Positions 17,009 through 25,811 of a stretch of DNA of 64,000 nucleotides are shown piece by piece. Numbering within the stretch: the stretch's first letter is position 1; the number at the start of each line of letters is the position of its first letter. The notes under the pieces were generated by a model. That model did not search any database and had not been told where the DNA came from. It saw only the letters and a program-made list of their open reading frames with translations. The stretch comes from Pelagimonas sp. (GTDB lineage: Bacteria; Pseudomonadota; Alphaproteobacteria; Rhodobacterales; Rhodobacteraceae). The position numbers and the translations under genes are program-made. The stretch lies in assembly GCA_025210265.1 (NCBI GenBank), contig JAOASD010000023.1:62001-126000 (forward strand), in the 5' to 3' direction.

Positions 17009-17178
17009 GACGTATTTGCACATCAAAGCGACGTTTTCGAACCCAAATCCTGTGAAAATGACGCCAATCGGAAACCCAGTACCCCAGTTGCGGCCCAACT
17101 CTTCTATGGACGCACAGCGGCGGGGCCGACAAAATACAACAGCGTTTCAATAGAAACCCAATTTGAAAAGGACATTCC

Positions 17179-17574
17179 ATGATGCGAATCAAATCGCTGC
17201 TCATCGCCGTTTCCATTGCTATTGGCCTGATGGCCAGCGCCGCGCCATTGCAGGCCCAAGAGCAATTCTGGGGAACCTACATGACCTATCTCGGTCCCGA
17301 AGACAGGGTCAATTCGCGCGGTGTGCGCCTGACCAGCGCCGAAGCCATCGTGCAGCAGGACCGCGCCAATATGCACCGTTTCGGCATCCGCCATGCCCAC
17401 GACGAAAGAGACCCCTGGTTCAACACCAAAGAAAGCCGCGCCGCCATGGGGCGCGCCCTGCGCATCCCGTCCTATTATGCGGATATCATCACCAGACAGG
17501 ACGCGCTGGTTGTTGTCAGCGTCTTTGGCATTGGCGGTCGCATCACCCGGATCAGCATTCAAATCCCCGGCTAA
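17179..17574 (+). CDS. Small secreted protein of unknown function
   Basis: Protein of 131 residues with a signal peptide (MMRIKSLLIAVSIAIGLMAS, cleavage probably after PLQAQ near residue 27). The mature part of about 104 residues has no cysteine and no motif I recognise; it ends in a beta-like VVVSVFGIGGRITRISIQ. AAAAGGACA precedes the start. Periplasmic or exported, single gene next to the serC promoter. Confidence 0.65.
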   Translation: MMRIKSLLIAVSIAIGLMASAAPLQAQEQFWGTYMTYLGPEDRVNSRGVRLTSAEAIVQQDRANMHRFGIRHAHDERDPWFNTKESRAAMGRALRIPSYYADIITRQDALVVVSVFGIGGRITRISIQIPG

Positions 17575-17623
17575 TGCGCGCGCCTGCCCTTGATTTTGCG
17601 CCTGTGCGGCGCAAAACTTGGGT

Positions 17624-17965
17624 ATGAACAGCCTCTCTTCCTTTCCCAAAGGCCCTGCCCCGCAGCAGGTCGTGGCCTTTCACCGCACCGAACTCAGCGT
17701 GATCCTGTCGCTTTACGGGCGCATGGTCGCAGCCGGGGAATGGCGCGATTACGGCATCTCGACCCTCAAGGACGCGGCGGTGTTTTCGGTGTTCAAGCGC
17801 ACGGCGGAAAACCCGCTATACCGTATCGAAAAGCGCCCGAAACTGCGCAACCGTCAGGGCGAATACGCGGTGATCGGCACCGACGGGCAGATCCTGAAGC
17901 GCGGCCATGACCTGAAAACCGTGCTGCGCGTGCTAGAGCGCAAACTGATCCGCGCGGTGGACTGA
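17624..17965 (+). CDS. DUF2794 family protein
   Basis: Protein of 113 residues with the DUF2794 pattern: FHRTELSVILSLYGRMVAAG, then a small basic domain ending in VLRVLERKLIR. The family is restricted to alphaproteobacteria and has no known function. ATG 17624 is preferred over the in-frame TTG 17618. Convergent with speB. Confidence 0.75.
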   Translation: MNSLSSFPKGPAPQQVVAFHRTELSVILSLYGRMVAAGEWRDYGISTLKDAAVFSVFKRTAENPLYRIEKRPKLRNRQGEYAVIGTDGQILKRGHDLKTVLRVLERKLIRAVD

Positions 17966-17968
17966 TCC

Positions 17969-17992
17969 GCGCGCCGGCACCACCCGGCGCGC
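17969..17992. terminator. Hairpin between convergent DUF2794 gene and speB
   Basis: GCGCGCCGG (17969-17977), six-base loop and CCGGCGCGC (17984-17992) form a perfect 9-bp stem, 3 bases after one stop and 9 bases beyond the other. No T-run, so termination strength is uncertain. Confidence 0.45.
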
Positions 17993-18000
17993 CCTCATGA

Positions 18001-18960
18001 TTATCCCTGACGCGCCATGACACATAAAATTTCGAAGATGATCGACACGCCAAGAAAGGCGGTGTTGCCGGATTGGTCAAAGGGCGGAGAGACCTCGACC
18101 ATATCGGCACCGGCGATGTTCACACCGTCAAGTTCGCGGCAGACCTGCAGCGCCTGATAGCTGTTCGGGCCGCCAACTTCGGGGGTGCCGGTGCCGGGGG
18201 CAAAGGTCGGGTCCACAAAGTCGATGTCATAGCTGATATAGGTCGGCTGGCTGCCGACAATCTCGCGCGCCTCAGCCATGACATCGGGGATGCCGCGGTC
18301 AAAGAACTCTTCGATCTCGATAATACGAATGCCCTCGGCGCGGGCGAAATCGCGGTCTTCGGCATCATACATGGTGCCTCGGATTCCGATCTGCACCACG
18401 CGTTTTGGATCCAGCAGGCCTTCTTCGACAGCGCGGCGGAACGGGGTGCCATGGGTGTACATCTGACCGTTGAAATAAGAATGGAACAGGTCCGTGTGGC
18501 TGTCGAAATGGATCATGCCCAGCGGGCCATCCTTGGCCAGCGCGCGTAGGATCGGCAGCGAGGACAGGTGATCACCGCCCGCGGTCAGGGGGCGAATGCC
18601 CGCCGCGTGGACCTTGTCATAAAAGGCGGTGATCCGGGCCATGCTGTCCTGAATATCCGCCGGATTCGGGCCGACATCGCCCAAATCGGCGCAGTTCAGC
18701 GCCTCAAACGGGCGGGTGCCGCTGGCCTGATGCTGCGCGCGGATCATGGTCGAGGCATCACGCAGCTGGCGCGGGCCGTGGCGCGGGCCGGGCCGATTGG
18801 TTGTGCCGCTGTCCCAGGGCACCCCGATCAGCCCGACCTGAACCTCGGCAAACCGCGCATGATCCAGCGCAACATGCGGCAGACGCATGAAAGTCGGCAC
18901 ACCGGCAAAGCGCGGCAGATCAAACCCTGAAACCGGGTGAAAGAAAGGATCGGATGCCAT
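18001..18960 (-). CDS. speB: Ureohydrolase, probable agmatinase
   Basis: Arginase/agmatinase-family dimanganese hydrolase of 319 residues, releasing urea from a guanidino compound. Metal-binding motifs are GGDHLSS, FDSHTD and SYDIDFVDP, and NRPGPRHGPR is typical of agmatinases. In the second motif Ser replaces the usual Ala (DSHTD for DAHTD). Agmatine is the likeliest substrate but guanidinobutyrate or guanidinopropionate cannot be excluded. ATG 18960 has an AGGAGAG site; the longer frame lacks one. Confidence 0.85.
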   Translation of the reverse strand: MASDPFFHPVSGFDLPRFAGVPTFMRLPHVALDHARFAEVQVGLIGVPWDSGTTNRPGPRHGPRQLRDASTMIRAQHQASGTRPFEALNCADLGDVGPNPADIQDSMARITAFYDKVHAAGIRPLTAGGDHLSSLPILRALAKDGPLGMIHFDSHTDLFHSYFNGQMYTHGTPFRRAVEEGLLDPKRVVQIGIRGTMYDAEDRDFARAEGIRIIEIEEFFDRGIPDVMAEAREIVGSQPTYISYDIDFVDPTFAPGTGTPEVGGPNSYQALQVCRELDGVNIAGADMVEVSPPFDQSGNTAFLGVSIIFEILCVMARQG

Positions 18961-19000
18961 GTCTGTCTCTCCTGTCGGCTCGCCCGGTGCCACGCAGGCG

Positions 19001-19030
19001 ATTTGAGTATTTTTCAAGAGAAAAAGACAG
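19001..19030 (-). repeat. 3'-end motif behind the nlpC/P60 gene
   Basis: On the minus strand TTTTTCTCTTGAAAAATACT begins about ten bases after the NlpC/P60 stop. It resembles the stretches after the amidinotransferase and argJ genes, all in the same orientation to the gene. Confidence 0.45.
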
Positions 19031-19038
19031 GCGCGCGC

Positions 19039-19884
19039 CTAGGTCAAGCGCGCGTGACGGGTGACAGGCCCATCGCCCTGGGTTTCAATACGGGTGATGG
19101 CATCGGCGATCGGTTCATAGGCCACGGCCATGTGATGCGCATTGGCGTGGATCAGCGTGTCGCTGCTGATTGCCATGGCCACGTGCCCCTTCCAGAAAAA
19201 CAGATCGCCCCGCGCGGGGGCTGTCCCCTCTGGCAGGGTGTCGCCCAGCGCGGCCTCTTGCATGTCGCTATCGCCCGGACAGGGCATATCGCAGGCCAGC
19301 AGCGCAGCCTGAACCAGCCCGGAACAGTCGATCCCAAAAGCCGAGTTTCCACCCCACAGATAAGGCGTGCCAATCAGCCGTTCCGCCACGGCGACCGGGT
19401 CTTTTTCCGACGCGCTAATCGGGGCAAGGTGCTGCACCGGCACGTAAAGCGGTTCGGGAGACCAGGCGATGCGCGCCCAGCCCTCGACCATTTTCAACAC
19501 GCATAGCTGTGCGCCCATGGGCAGGGGCGTCACCGCGCCCATATTCTTGAGCCCCGGCGTCGATTTGGCGTAGCTGCGCGCACTACTGATGCGGTGCGAC
19601 GCAACAAAGCCCTGCGGTCCCAGCAGATCGGCGGCGGCGATCCAGCCGCAATAGCCATCCTTTTCCGAGATCCCGAACAGCTTGTCCCCCAGCAGTTCGA
19701 GCACCCGGAACCGGTCGCCTTTTATCAACTGCCGGTCGCGCGCCCCATCCGGGGCGTTCAGCAGATCCGCGACGATGGTCTGCACGACCTGCACGCGGCC
19801 TTCGACAAACTCTTCGGCCTCGACCTGACCGCGCAGCGATGCATGCGCGACGCGGCCGTTGAACGGCGTCATTCGGCGGTCCAT
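19039..19884 (-). CDS. NlpC/P60 family peptidase with SH3-like domains
   Basis: Cell-wall endopeptidase-like protein of 281 residues. The N-terminal half resembles paired bacterial SH3 domains (GDRFRVLELLGD, KDGYCGWI). The C-terminal NlpC/P60 domain has GTPYLWGG, the catalytic cysteine in GIDCSGLVQ, and histidines in KGHVAM and IHANAHH. No signal peptide is visible, so it may act in the cytoplasm or be exported another way. Its ATG overlaps the aminopeptidase stop by one base (TGATG), implying translational coupling; it could recycle murein peptides with that enzyme. Confidence 0.9.
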   Translation of the reverse strand: MDRRMTPFNGRVAHASLRGQVEAEEFVEGRVQVVQTIVADLLNAPDGARDRQLIKGDRFRVLELLGDKLFGISEKDGYCGWIAAADLLGPQGFVASHRISSARSYAKSTPGLKNMGAVTPLPMGAQLCVLKMVEGWARIAWSPEPLYVPVQHLAPISASEKDPVAVAERLIGTPYLWGGNSAFGIDCSGLVQAALLACDMPCPGDSDMQEAALGDTLPEGTAPARGDLFFWKGHVAMAISSDTLIHANAHHMAVAYEPIADAITRIETQGDGPVTRHARLT

Positions 19885-21284
19885 CAGAGGTTCAGCAGCG
19901 TCGGCAGCGCGTCAAAGATGGCGCGGGGGCCCTGCCCCAGACCGCCCTTGCTGCGCCCTGGTGCGCCGCTGGGCTGCCAGCTGTAGATGTCGAAATGGGC
20001 GTAGCGCGGGCTGTCCTCGACAAAGCGGCGCAGGAACAGCGCGGCGGTGATGCTGCCCGCCATGCCACCCTTTGGGGCATTGTCCAGATCGGCGATGCCC
20101 GGTTCGATCATGGTCTCATACGGCTCCCAGAAGGGCAGGCGCCAGACCGGATCGGCCATGCGTGTCGCCGCGCCTTGCAGCGCGCTGGCCACGCCCTCAT
20201 CATCGGTGAAGAACGGTGCCAGATCGGGGCCAACCGCGACCCGCGCGGCCCCGGTCAGCGTCGCCATGGAAATCAGCAGATCGGGCTTTTCCTCATCGGC
20301 AAGGGCCAGCGCGTCGGCCAGCACCAGACGCCCTTCGGCATCGGTATTGTTGATCTCGACACTCAGCCCCTTGCGCGAGGTCAGGATGTCCTGCGGGCGG
20401 AAACTGTTGCTGGACACCGAATTTTCCACTGCAGGGATCAGCACCCGCAGGCGCAGTTTCAGATCAGAGGCCATGATCATATGGGCCAGCCCCAGCACAT
20501 TCGCCGCGCCGCCCATATCCTTTTTCATCAACCCCATAGAGCCGCCGGGCTTCAGGTTCAGCCCCCCGGTGTCAAAGCACACGCCCTTGCCCACAAGGGT
20601 CAGGGTCGGGCCGCTGTCGCCCCAACGCATGTCGATCAGGCGCGGGGCCTGCGCGGCGGCGCGGCCAACCGCATGGATCATCGGAAAATTCTGTTCCAGC
20701 AGGTCATCGCCGGTGATGCAGCTGACGCTGGCACCAAAGGTCTGGCCAAGGGCGCGGGCGGCCTGTTCCAGTTCCTGCGGGCCCATATCTGCGGCGGGGG
20801 TATTGACCAGATCGCGGGTCAGCGCCTCTGCCTGCGCAAGGGTTTCAACCCTGACCGCGTCAATGCCAGCAGGCGCAACCAGGCGGCGCGTCGGCCCGCC
20901 CTCGCCCCCGCGATAGCGGCGATAGCTGTAGCCCGTCAGCAGCCAGCCCAGCGATTCGACCTCGGCATTCAGGCCCGGCAGATCACTGGCCAACCGATAG
21001 TCCCCCGGTGCCAGCGAGGACACCGCCGCAGCCAGCGCAAAGCGCACCCGCGCACGTTTCTGCGCGGATCCAACACCGGCCACAGCCGCAACAGGCGCAC
21101 CATCCGCCCCCGGCAGCATCACAGCCTGACCCAACGCAGCTGTAAACCCGGAGGCCTGAACCCAGGCGCGGGTCGCGTCATCCTGATCCTCCAGCCACGC
21201 GGCCAGCCCGTGCGCCTCCACCACATGCAGCGCGCGGGCCTCCGGTGTGTCTGGGGAAAATGTCAGGGCGTGATCTTGCGGCAT
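19884..21284 (-). CDS. Leucyl aminopeptidase (M17)
   Basis: Dizinc/dimanganese aminopeptidase of 466 residues with the M17 signature NTDAEGRLVLADAL and metal-ligand segment VGKGVCFDTGGLNLKP. The N-terminal domain is shorter and more divergent than in PepA, closer to the PepB/alphaproteobacterial group. Cleaves N-terminal residues from short peptides in the cytoplasm. First gene of an operon with the NlpC/P60 gene. Confidence 0.92.
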   Translation of the reverse strand: MPQDHALTFSPDTPEARALHVVEAHGLAAWLEDQDDATRAWVQASGFTAALGQAVMLPGADGAPVAAVAGVGSAQKRARVRFALAAAVSSLAPGDYRLASDLPGLNAEVESLGWLLTGYSYRRYRGGEGGPTRRLVAPAGIDAVRVETLAQAEALTRDLVNTPAADMGPQELEQAARALGQTFGASVSCITGDDLLEQNFPMIHAVGRAAAQAPRLIDMRWGDSGPTLTLVGKGVCFDTGGLNLKPGGSMGLMKKDMGGAANVLGLAHMIMASDLKLRLRVLIPAVENSVSSNSFRPQDILTSRKGLSVEINNTDAEGRLVLADALALADEEKPDLLISMATLTGAARVAVGPDLAPFFTDDEGVASALQGAATRMADPVWRLPFWEPYETMIEPGIADLDNAPKGGMAGSITAALFLRRFVEDSPRYAHFDIYSWQPSGAPGRSKGGLGQGPRAIFDALPTLLNL

Positions 21285-21341
21285 CTGCTGTCCTTCCGGC
21301 TTTTGAAGAAGCCTATTTGGACCACAGTCTGCCGCAAGGGA

Positions 21342-21722
21342 TCAAACGGAAAATTCCTGATAATCCCACAACATGGCCAAAGATCCTTCGCCCATGCGGG
21401 CCAGCCGGGCCAGGGTTGCGGCCTCGGCCACGCGATCATCATATTCGACGCAGATGATCACATCGCGCGCCACGCTGGCCAGACCGGCCAAACCGATCTG
21501 TTCCGCAATCGCGCTCAGCGCACGCAGATTTTTATGCAGATCTTCGCGCGGCCCTTTCAAAGACATCTCCTGCACGTGGCACAGGCGCTGTGCCAGATCC
21601 TCCATAGCTCGGCACACGACATCCTCTGCCGCGTGTAGTCCCAGATCATTGCGCAAGGTTTCGATTTGTCCCGGCTCGACCAATGGACGTTCCTTTGGCG
21701 CCAGAAAAGTTACCTCTTTCAC
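21342..21722 (-). CDS. Helical protein of unknown function, Hpt-like pattern
   Basis: Protein of 126 residues starting at GTG 21722. Predicted to be mostly helical. The stretch DLHKNLRALSAIAEQIGLAG recalls a histidine-phosphotransfer (Hpt) domain, with a His-Lys followed by small residues, but the usual KGSA segment is missing. It lies 57 bases before the aminopeptidase gene on the same strand. Real by codon pattern and spacing; function not assigned. Confidence 0.6.
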   Translation of the reverse strand: MKEVTFLAPKERPLVEPGQIETLRNDLGLHAAEDVVCRAMEDLAQRLCHVQEMSLKGPREDLHKNLRALSAIAEQIGLAGLASVARDVIICVEYDDRVAEAATLARLARMGEGSLAMLWDYQEFSV

Positions 21723-21866
21723 ATCTCACCCCATTTCCTTCGCCCCCACGGCACAGGCAACATGCGGGATCGACCTTCTCAAATCGTTAGTGCGGCGGGG
21801 CTGTTTGCCTTCAATTCAGTTTGAATTCCCGGCAAATGCGGGCGGATCCGGGCGCGAAATGGGCGT

Positions 21867-22205
21867 TTAATGCAGCACGCCCGAGACACCATTGGCATGA
21901 GCGCGCACATTGGGGCGGCCAAGGCGCGCCGCAAGATCGCGCAGCGGTGTGCCAAGGCTGCTGCCGGTGCAAAGCGGCGCGCCTGCCTCGTCCAAAATCA
22001 CAAGATGCCCCCGGCAAAAGCCCAGGCCATAGCCCTTGTGCGACAGGTCTTGCGCCAGCGCCTGCCAGCTATGCGCGCCTTCTACGACTGGCATCAGAAC
22101 GCAGCGCCACAGATACAGGGTCTCGCAATCGCGGGGCTGTGGAAGTTGCGGGACTGATCTGGGGACGGCATACAACTGCGCGTCGGTTTTAGCTGAAATC
22201 TGCAT
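21867..22205 (-). CDS. Conserved hypothetical protein
   Basis: Protein of 112 residues with a CAGGAGTG site before its ATG. The core LYLWRCVLMPVVEGAHSW and a later GFCRGHLVILDEAGAPLCTG look like a folded alpha/beta domain. I recognise no function; similar proteins appear, as far as I recall, in related marine Rhodobacteraceae. Sits alone between asd and the helical protein gene. Confidence 0.6.
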   Translation of the reverse strand: MQISAKTDAQLYAVPRSVPQLPQPRDCETLYLWRCVLMPVVEGAHSWQALAQDLSHKGYGLGFCRGHLVILDEAGAPLCTGSSLGTPLRDLAARLGRPNVRAHANGVSGVLH

Positions 22206-22368
22206 TGCTCACTCCTGCTTTCACCCATGATCCAGAAAGAATTGCAGAAAATTGAGGCGAAACTGGGTCGCGCATCCGAACAGCTGTCTGCGCAAAAGGT
22301 GAGCTGCAGAGAAAGCGCCGCGACAGTTCAATCAAATTGACAGGATTATCCCCCAAACACCCGCGCAA

Positions 22369-22406
22369 CGAAAAAGGGCGGCCCCCGCAGGAACCGCCCC
22401 AAAACA
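22369..22406 (-). terminator. asd terminator
   Basis: On the minus strand GGGCGGTTCC and the GGCCGCCC part of the opposing arm form a hairpin followed by TTTTTCG, a short distance beyond the asd stop. Confidence 0.75.
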
Positions 22407-22423
22407 TGCGATCTGAAAACCGA

Positions 22424-23446
22424 TCAGCCCTTTTTCAGAACTTTCTGGCCCAGAACCTCGGCAATCTGCACCGCGTTCAGCGCGGCGCCCTTGCGCAGGT
22501 TGTCGCTGACGCACCACAGGTTCAGACCGTTTTCGATCGTGCTGTCCTGACGGATGCGGCTGATGAAGGTTGCGAAATCGCCGACGCATTCCTTGGGTGT
22601 GACGTAGCCACCGTCTTCGCGCTTGTCGATCACCATGATGCCCGGCGCTTCGCGCAGGATGTCACGGGCTTCGTCTTCGTCCAGGAACTCTTCGAATTCG
22701 ATGTTGATCGATTCCGAGTGGCCGACAAAGACCGGCACGCGCACACAAGTTGCGGTGACCTTGATGCTGGGGTCGACGATTTTCTTGGTCTCGGCGACCA
22801 TCTTCCACTCTTCCTTGGTGGAGCCGTCTTCCATGAACACGTCGATATGCGGGATCACGTTGAACGCGATTTCCTTGGTATAGACCTTGGCCGGCACGTC
22901 CGAGGTGGGGTTGTAGACCGCCTTGGTCTGATCCCACAGCTCTTCCATCGCCTCTTTGCCCGAACCGGACACGGACTGATAGGTCGACACCACGACGCGC
23001 TTGATCTTGGCGCGGTCATGCAGCGGCTTCAGTGCCACAACCATCTGCGCGGTCGAACAGTTCGGGTTCGCGATGATGTTCTTCTTGGAATAGCCATGCA
23101 CGGCATCGGCATTGCATTCCGGCACGATCAGCGGAACGTCCGGGTCGTAGCGATAAAGCGAGCTGTTGTCGATCACGACACAGCCAGCCGCCGCGGCCTT
23201 GGGCGCGTATTCCTTGGTCGCGGTGGAGCCCACGGCAAACAGCGCCATGTCCCAGCCCGCGAAATCGAACGTGTCGAGATCCTGGGTTTTCAGAGTTGTC
23301 TCGCCGAATGTCACCTCAGTCCCCAGCGATTTGCGCGAAGCAAGCACTGCGATCTCATCGACCGGAAATTCCCGTTCGGCGAGGATGTTCAGCATTTCGC
23401 GGCCCACGTTGCCCGTGGCGCCCGCGACGACGACCCTATAGCCCAT
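22424..23446 (-). CDS. asd: Aspartate-semialdehyde dehydrogenase
   Basis: NADP enzyme of 340 residues reducing aspartyl phosphate to aspartate semialdehyde, the branch point to lysine/diaminopimelate, threonine and methionine. N-terminal GATGNVGREML binds NADP; the catalytic cysteine is in NPNCSTAQM; the substrate-binding VSTYQSVSGSG follows. TAGGAGG precedes ATG 23446. Divergent from the dehydratase gene across a 341-base regulatory gap. Confidence 0.96.
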   Translation of the reverse strand: MGYRVVVAGATGNVGREMLNILAEREFPVDEIAVLASRKSLGTEVTFGETTLKTQDLDTFDFAGWDMALFAVGSTATKEYAPKAAAAGCVVIDNSSLYRYDPDVPLIVPECNADAVHGYSKKNIIANPNCSTAQMVVALKPLHDRAKIKRVVVSTYQSVSGSGKEAMEELWDQTKAVYNPTSDVPAKVYTKEIAFNVIPHIDVFMEDGSTKEEWKMVAETKKIVDPSIKVTATCVRVPVFVGHSESINIEFEEFLDEDEARDILREAPGIMVIDKREDGGYVTPKECVGDFATFISRIRQDSTIENGLNLWCVSDNLRKGAALNAVQIAEVLGQKVLKKG

Positions 23447-23787
23447 TTGGCCCTCCTAAAGGTTTCTGACGTCGCACGGTAAATATGCGACTGAGGCTCC
23501 TTATATCAGGTCCGTCAAGGGGGGAAGGGCCTTTCGCCCCCGCAGCAAACACGCCGCAGCAGTGCCGCATCGGGGCCACTTTGCCGTTTTTCGCCAATGC
23601 GGTGAAAACCTGCAACAATTTGCAGGTGCGGAAATTCCGCCCTTGCCTGATAATCTGGGGGTATTCTAAAAGTCAGTTGAACCGCAGTTACTCAGCCGAT
23701 GCGGGAATCGGACCGGCGTGACCGGACCGAGGCACCAACAGAAATCCGGCCTGGGGCGCATTGCCCCCTGCCGTGAGGGACAGACAG
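23447..23787. other. Divergent regulatory gap between asd and the dehydratase gene
   Basis: No coding frame is supported here. It contains the lux-type box at 23608-23627 and a GATAAT -10 box at 23649-23654 facing the dehydratase gene. I see no convincing asd promoter by eye. Confidence 0.6.
23608..23654 (+). promoter_or_regulatory. Lux-type box and -10 element
   Basis: ACCTGCAACAATTTGCAGGT at 23608-23627 has perfect 8-bp arms around four bases and fits the ACCTG-N10-CAGGT form of lux-type boxes. GATAAT at 23649-23654 would be the -10, giving a start near 23661 and a box centre near -43. There is no -35 hexamer at a normal distance, as expected for a LuxR-activated promoter. The dehydratase ATG is at 23788. 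Confidence 0.65.
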
Positions 23788-25656
23788 ATGTTTTACGAGC
23801 TTGTCACGGCGCTTAGCCGCAAGCAGAAACAAGCTGTTTTTTCGCTGATCGACGCTGTCGCTCTCCCGGTTGCGCTGACCCTGGCGGTCGCGCTCGAAGC
23901 CTCTGTAAAGGCAGACCTGACAACATTGCGGGGCCTGTTGCCCCTGATGGGGGCCATGGTCGCCATCGGCACCGGGCTGGGCTGGTGGCTGGGACTGCCG
24001 CGCACCACGCTGAACGCCTATGAAACCCGCGGCATCGGGCCCACCGCAATGCTGGCCATTTTGATGTCCGGCATCGGCTATGCGCTGAACAGCATGATGC
24101 AGGCGGGGCTGCCCTTTGGGGTCTTTGCCATTTTTGGTCTGGTTTTTCTGGTGGCATCGGCCAGCTGGCGCATGGCGCTGCGACAGGCCACGATCCAGGT
24201 CTATCGCCGTGGCAAGCGCCGGATGCGTGTGCTGATTTACGGGGCTGGGCAGACCGGGCAGCAACTGGTGGCCGCCCTGCGCCATGATGACGAAGTGCAG
24301 GCCATTGGCTTTGTCGATGACAACCCAACGCTGCAAAGCGGCGTTGTCGCCGGGCTGCGCGTCCATGGATCCACCGGGATCAAAGAACTGGTCATGCGCA
24401 AGGAAATCGACCGGGTTGTGCTGGCCATGCCCTCGCTCAATCAATCTGCGCAGGCCCGGATTGCCCATCGCCTGCGCGCGGTCGGCTGCGAAGTCCACGC
24501 CCTGCCGTCTTTTGCCGAACTGATCAGCGAAGGCGAACTGGGCAAGCGGGTCTCGCCCGTGTCGCTGGATGATTTGCTGGGCCGCAACCGTCTGGAAAAG
24601 GAACTGCCCGGCGTGACCGATGCCTATTCGGGGCGACGCATTCTGATTTCCGGCGCGGGCGGCTCTATCGGGGCCGAGCTGTGCCGCCAGGTGATCGCCT
24701 GCAAACCCGATTGCCTTGTGCTGCTCGATCACTCGGAACTGGCGCTGTATAATATCGACAAGGAACTGCGCGACCTGAACCCCGATCTGCACATCGTGCC
24801 GATCCTTGGGTCGGTCCTGAATGATGCTCTGGTCCGGGATCTTTTGCAGGATCACGCGATTGACGTTGTGCTGCACGCGGCGGCCTACAAACATGTGCCC
24901 ATGGTCGAATTCAACCCGCTGGCCGGGCTGAACAACAATGTGATCGGCACAAAGGTGCTGGCCGACGCGGCGCGGGATTGCGGGGTTGAACGCTTTATCC
25001 TCGTGTCTTCGGACAAGGCCGTGCGCCCGACCAATGTGATGGGCGCGTCCAAGCGTCTGGCGGAGCTGATCGTGCAGGATCTGGCCACGCGCAGCAGTGG
25101 CACGCGGTTTTCCATGGTGCGGTTTGGCAATGTGCTGGGATCGTCCGGGTCGGTCATTCCGCTATTTGAGGAACAGATCGCGCGCGGCGGCCCTGTCACC
25201 CTGACCCATAGCGGGGTCACGCGCTATTTCATGACCATTTCCGAAGCCGCGCGGCTGGTGCTGCTGGCTGGCAGCTTTGCCCGTGGGGGCGACGTGTTTG
25301 TGCTGGATATGGGCGACCCTGTGCCGATCCGCAAACTGGCCCGTCAGATGATCGAAGGCGCGGGCTATTCCGTGCGCAGCCCCAGCAACCCCGACGGCGA
25401 CATTGAGATCCAGATCACAGGCCTGCGCCCCGGCGAAAAACTGCATGAAGAGCTGCTGATTTCACCAGACATGCTGACCACGCCTCATGCCAAGATCCTG
25501 CGCGCCCAAGAGGGCTATCTGTCAGAAATAGAGATGGCCACCGCGCTGAAAGATCTGCGCCTGTCGCTGGAACAGCGTGACGAAGACGGGGCCCGCGCCG
25601 TGATCGAACGCTGGGTCGAACATGGCCTGCGCCCCGAGGCCGCTCAGCAAAGCTGA
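23788..25656 (+). CDS. Membrane nucleotide-sugar 4,6-dehydratase (CapD/WbpM type)
   Basis: Inner-membrane polysaccharide biosynthesis enzyme of 622 residues, expected to dehydrate UDP-GlcNAc to a 4-keto-6-deoxy sugar. Residues about 15-125 hold four membrane helices, then a CoA-binding-like Rossmann domain (LIYGAGQTGQQL), then the catalytic domain with GAGGSIGAEL (near 287) and VSSDKAVRPTNVMGASK (near 405). Met stands at the usual Tyr position of YxxxK, as in WbpM. ATG 23788 follows GAGGGACA. A lux-type box lies in its promoter, linking surface sugar synthesis to cell-density control. Confidence 0.9.
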   Translation: MFYELVTALSRKQKQAVFSLIDAVALPVALTLAVALEASVKADLTTLRGLLPLMGAMVAIGTGLGWWLGLPRTTLNAYETRGIGPTAMLAILMSGIGYALNSMMQAGLPFGVFAIFGLVFLVASASWRMALRQATIQVYRRGKRRMRVLIYGAGQTGQQLVAALRHDDEVQAIGFVDDNPTLQSGVVAGLRVHGSTGIKELVMRKEIDRVVLAMPSLNQSAQARIAHRLRAVGCEVHALPSFAELISEGELGKRVSPVSLDDLLGRNRLEKELPGVTDAYSGRRILISGAGGSIGAELCRQVIACKPDCLVLLDHSELALYNIDKELRDLNPDLHIVPILGSVLNDALVRDLLQDHAIDVVLHAAAYKHVPMVEFNPLAGLNNNVIGTKVLADAARDCGVERFILVSSDKAVRPTNVMGASKRLAELIVQDLATRSSGTRFSMVRFGNVLGSSGSVIPLFEEQIARGGPVTLTHSGVTRYFMTISEAARLVLLAGSFARGGDVFVLDMGDPVPIRKLARQMIEGAGYSVRSPSNPDGDIEIQITGLRPGEKLHEELLISPDMLTTPHAKILRAQEGYLSEIEMATALKDLRLSLEQRDEDGARAVIERWVEHGLRPEAAQQS

Positions 25657-25704
25657 CCGCCGCAAGGTCCAGAACAAAAGCTGACCGCAGCAAGGTCCAG
25701 AACA
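25650..25704 (+). repeat. Tandem 28-bp duplication over the dehydratase stop
   Basis: AAGCTGACCGCCGCAAGGTC followed by CAGAACAA is repeated directly at 25678 with one C-to-A change. The stop codon lies in the first copy, so the second copy is a duplicated 3' end. Confidence 0.8.
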
Positions 25705-25753
25705 GTTAGATCCGGCAAATCCCGTTTGGGGATGCTGTGTTCTGGGAATGCAG

Positions 25754-25787
25754 CATTCTGGGACAGGACTCGGCCCTTCCCAGAATG
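25754..25787. terminator. Perfect 10-bp hairpin between convergent genes
   Basis: CATTCTGGGA (25754-25763) and TCCCAGAATG (25778-25787) flank a 14-base loop. TTCTGGGA is also repeated directly just upstream (25740). It lies between the convergent dehydratase and LOG genes and has no T-run. Confidence 0.45.
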
Positions 25788-25811
25788 GTCAGCAAACAAA
25801 CCGCCGCGCGC

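Noticed and set aside
17104..17649. 181-codon minus-strand frame over the small secreted protein gene
   Set aside because: The plus-strand frame has a signal peptide and ribosome-binding site, the minus frame has neither.
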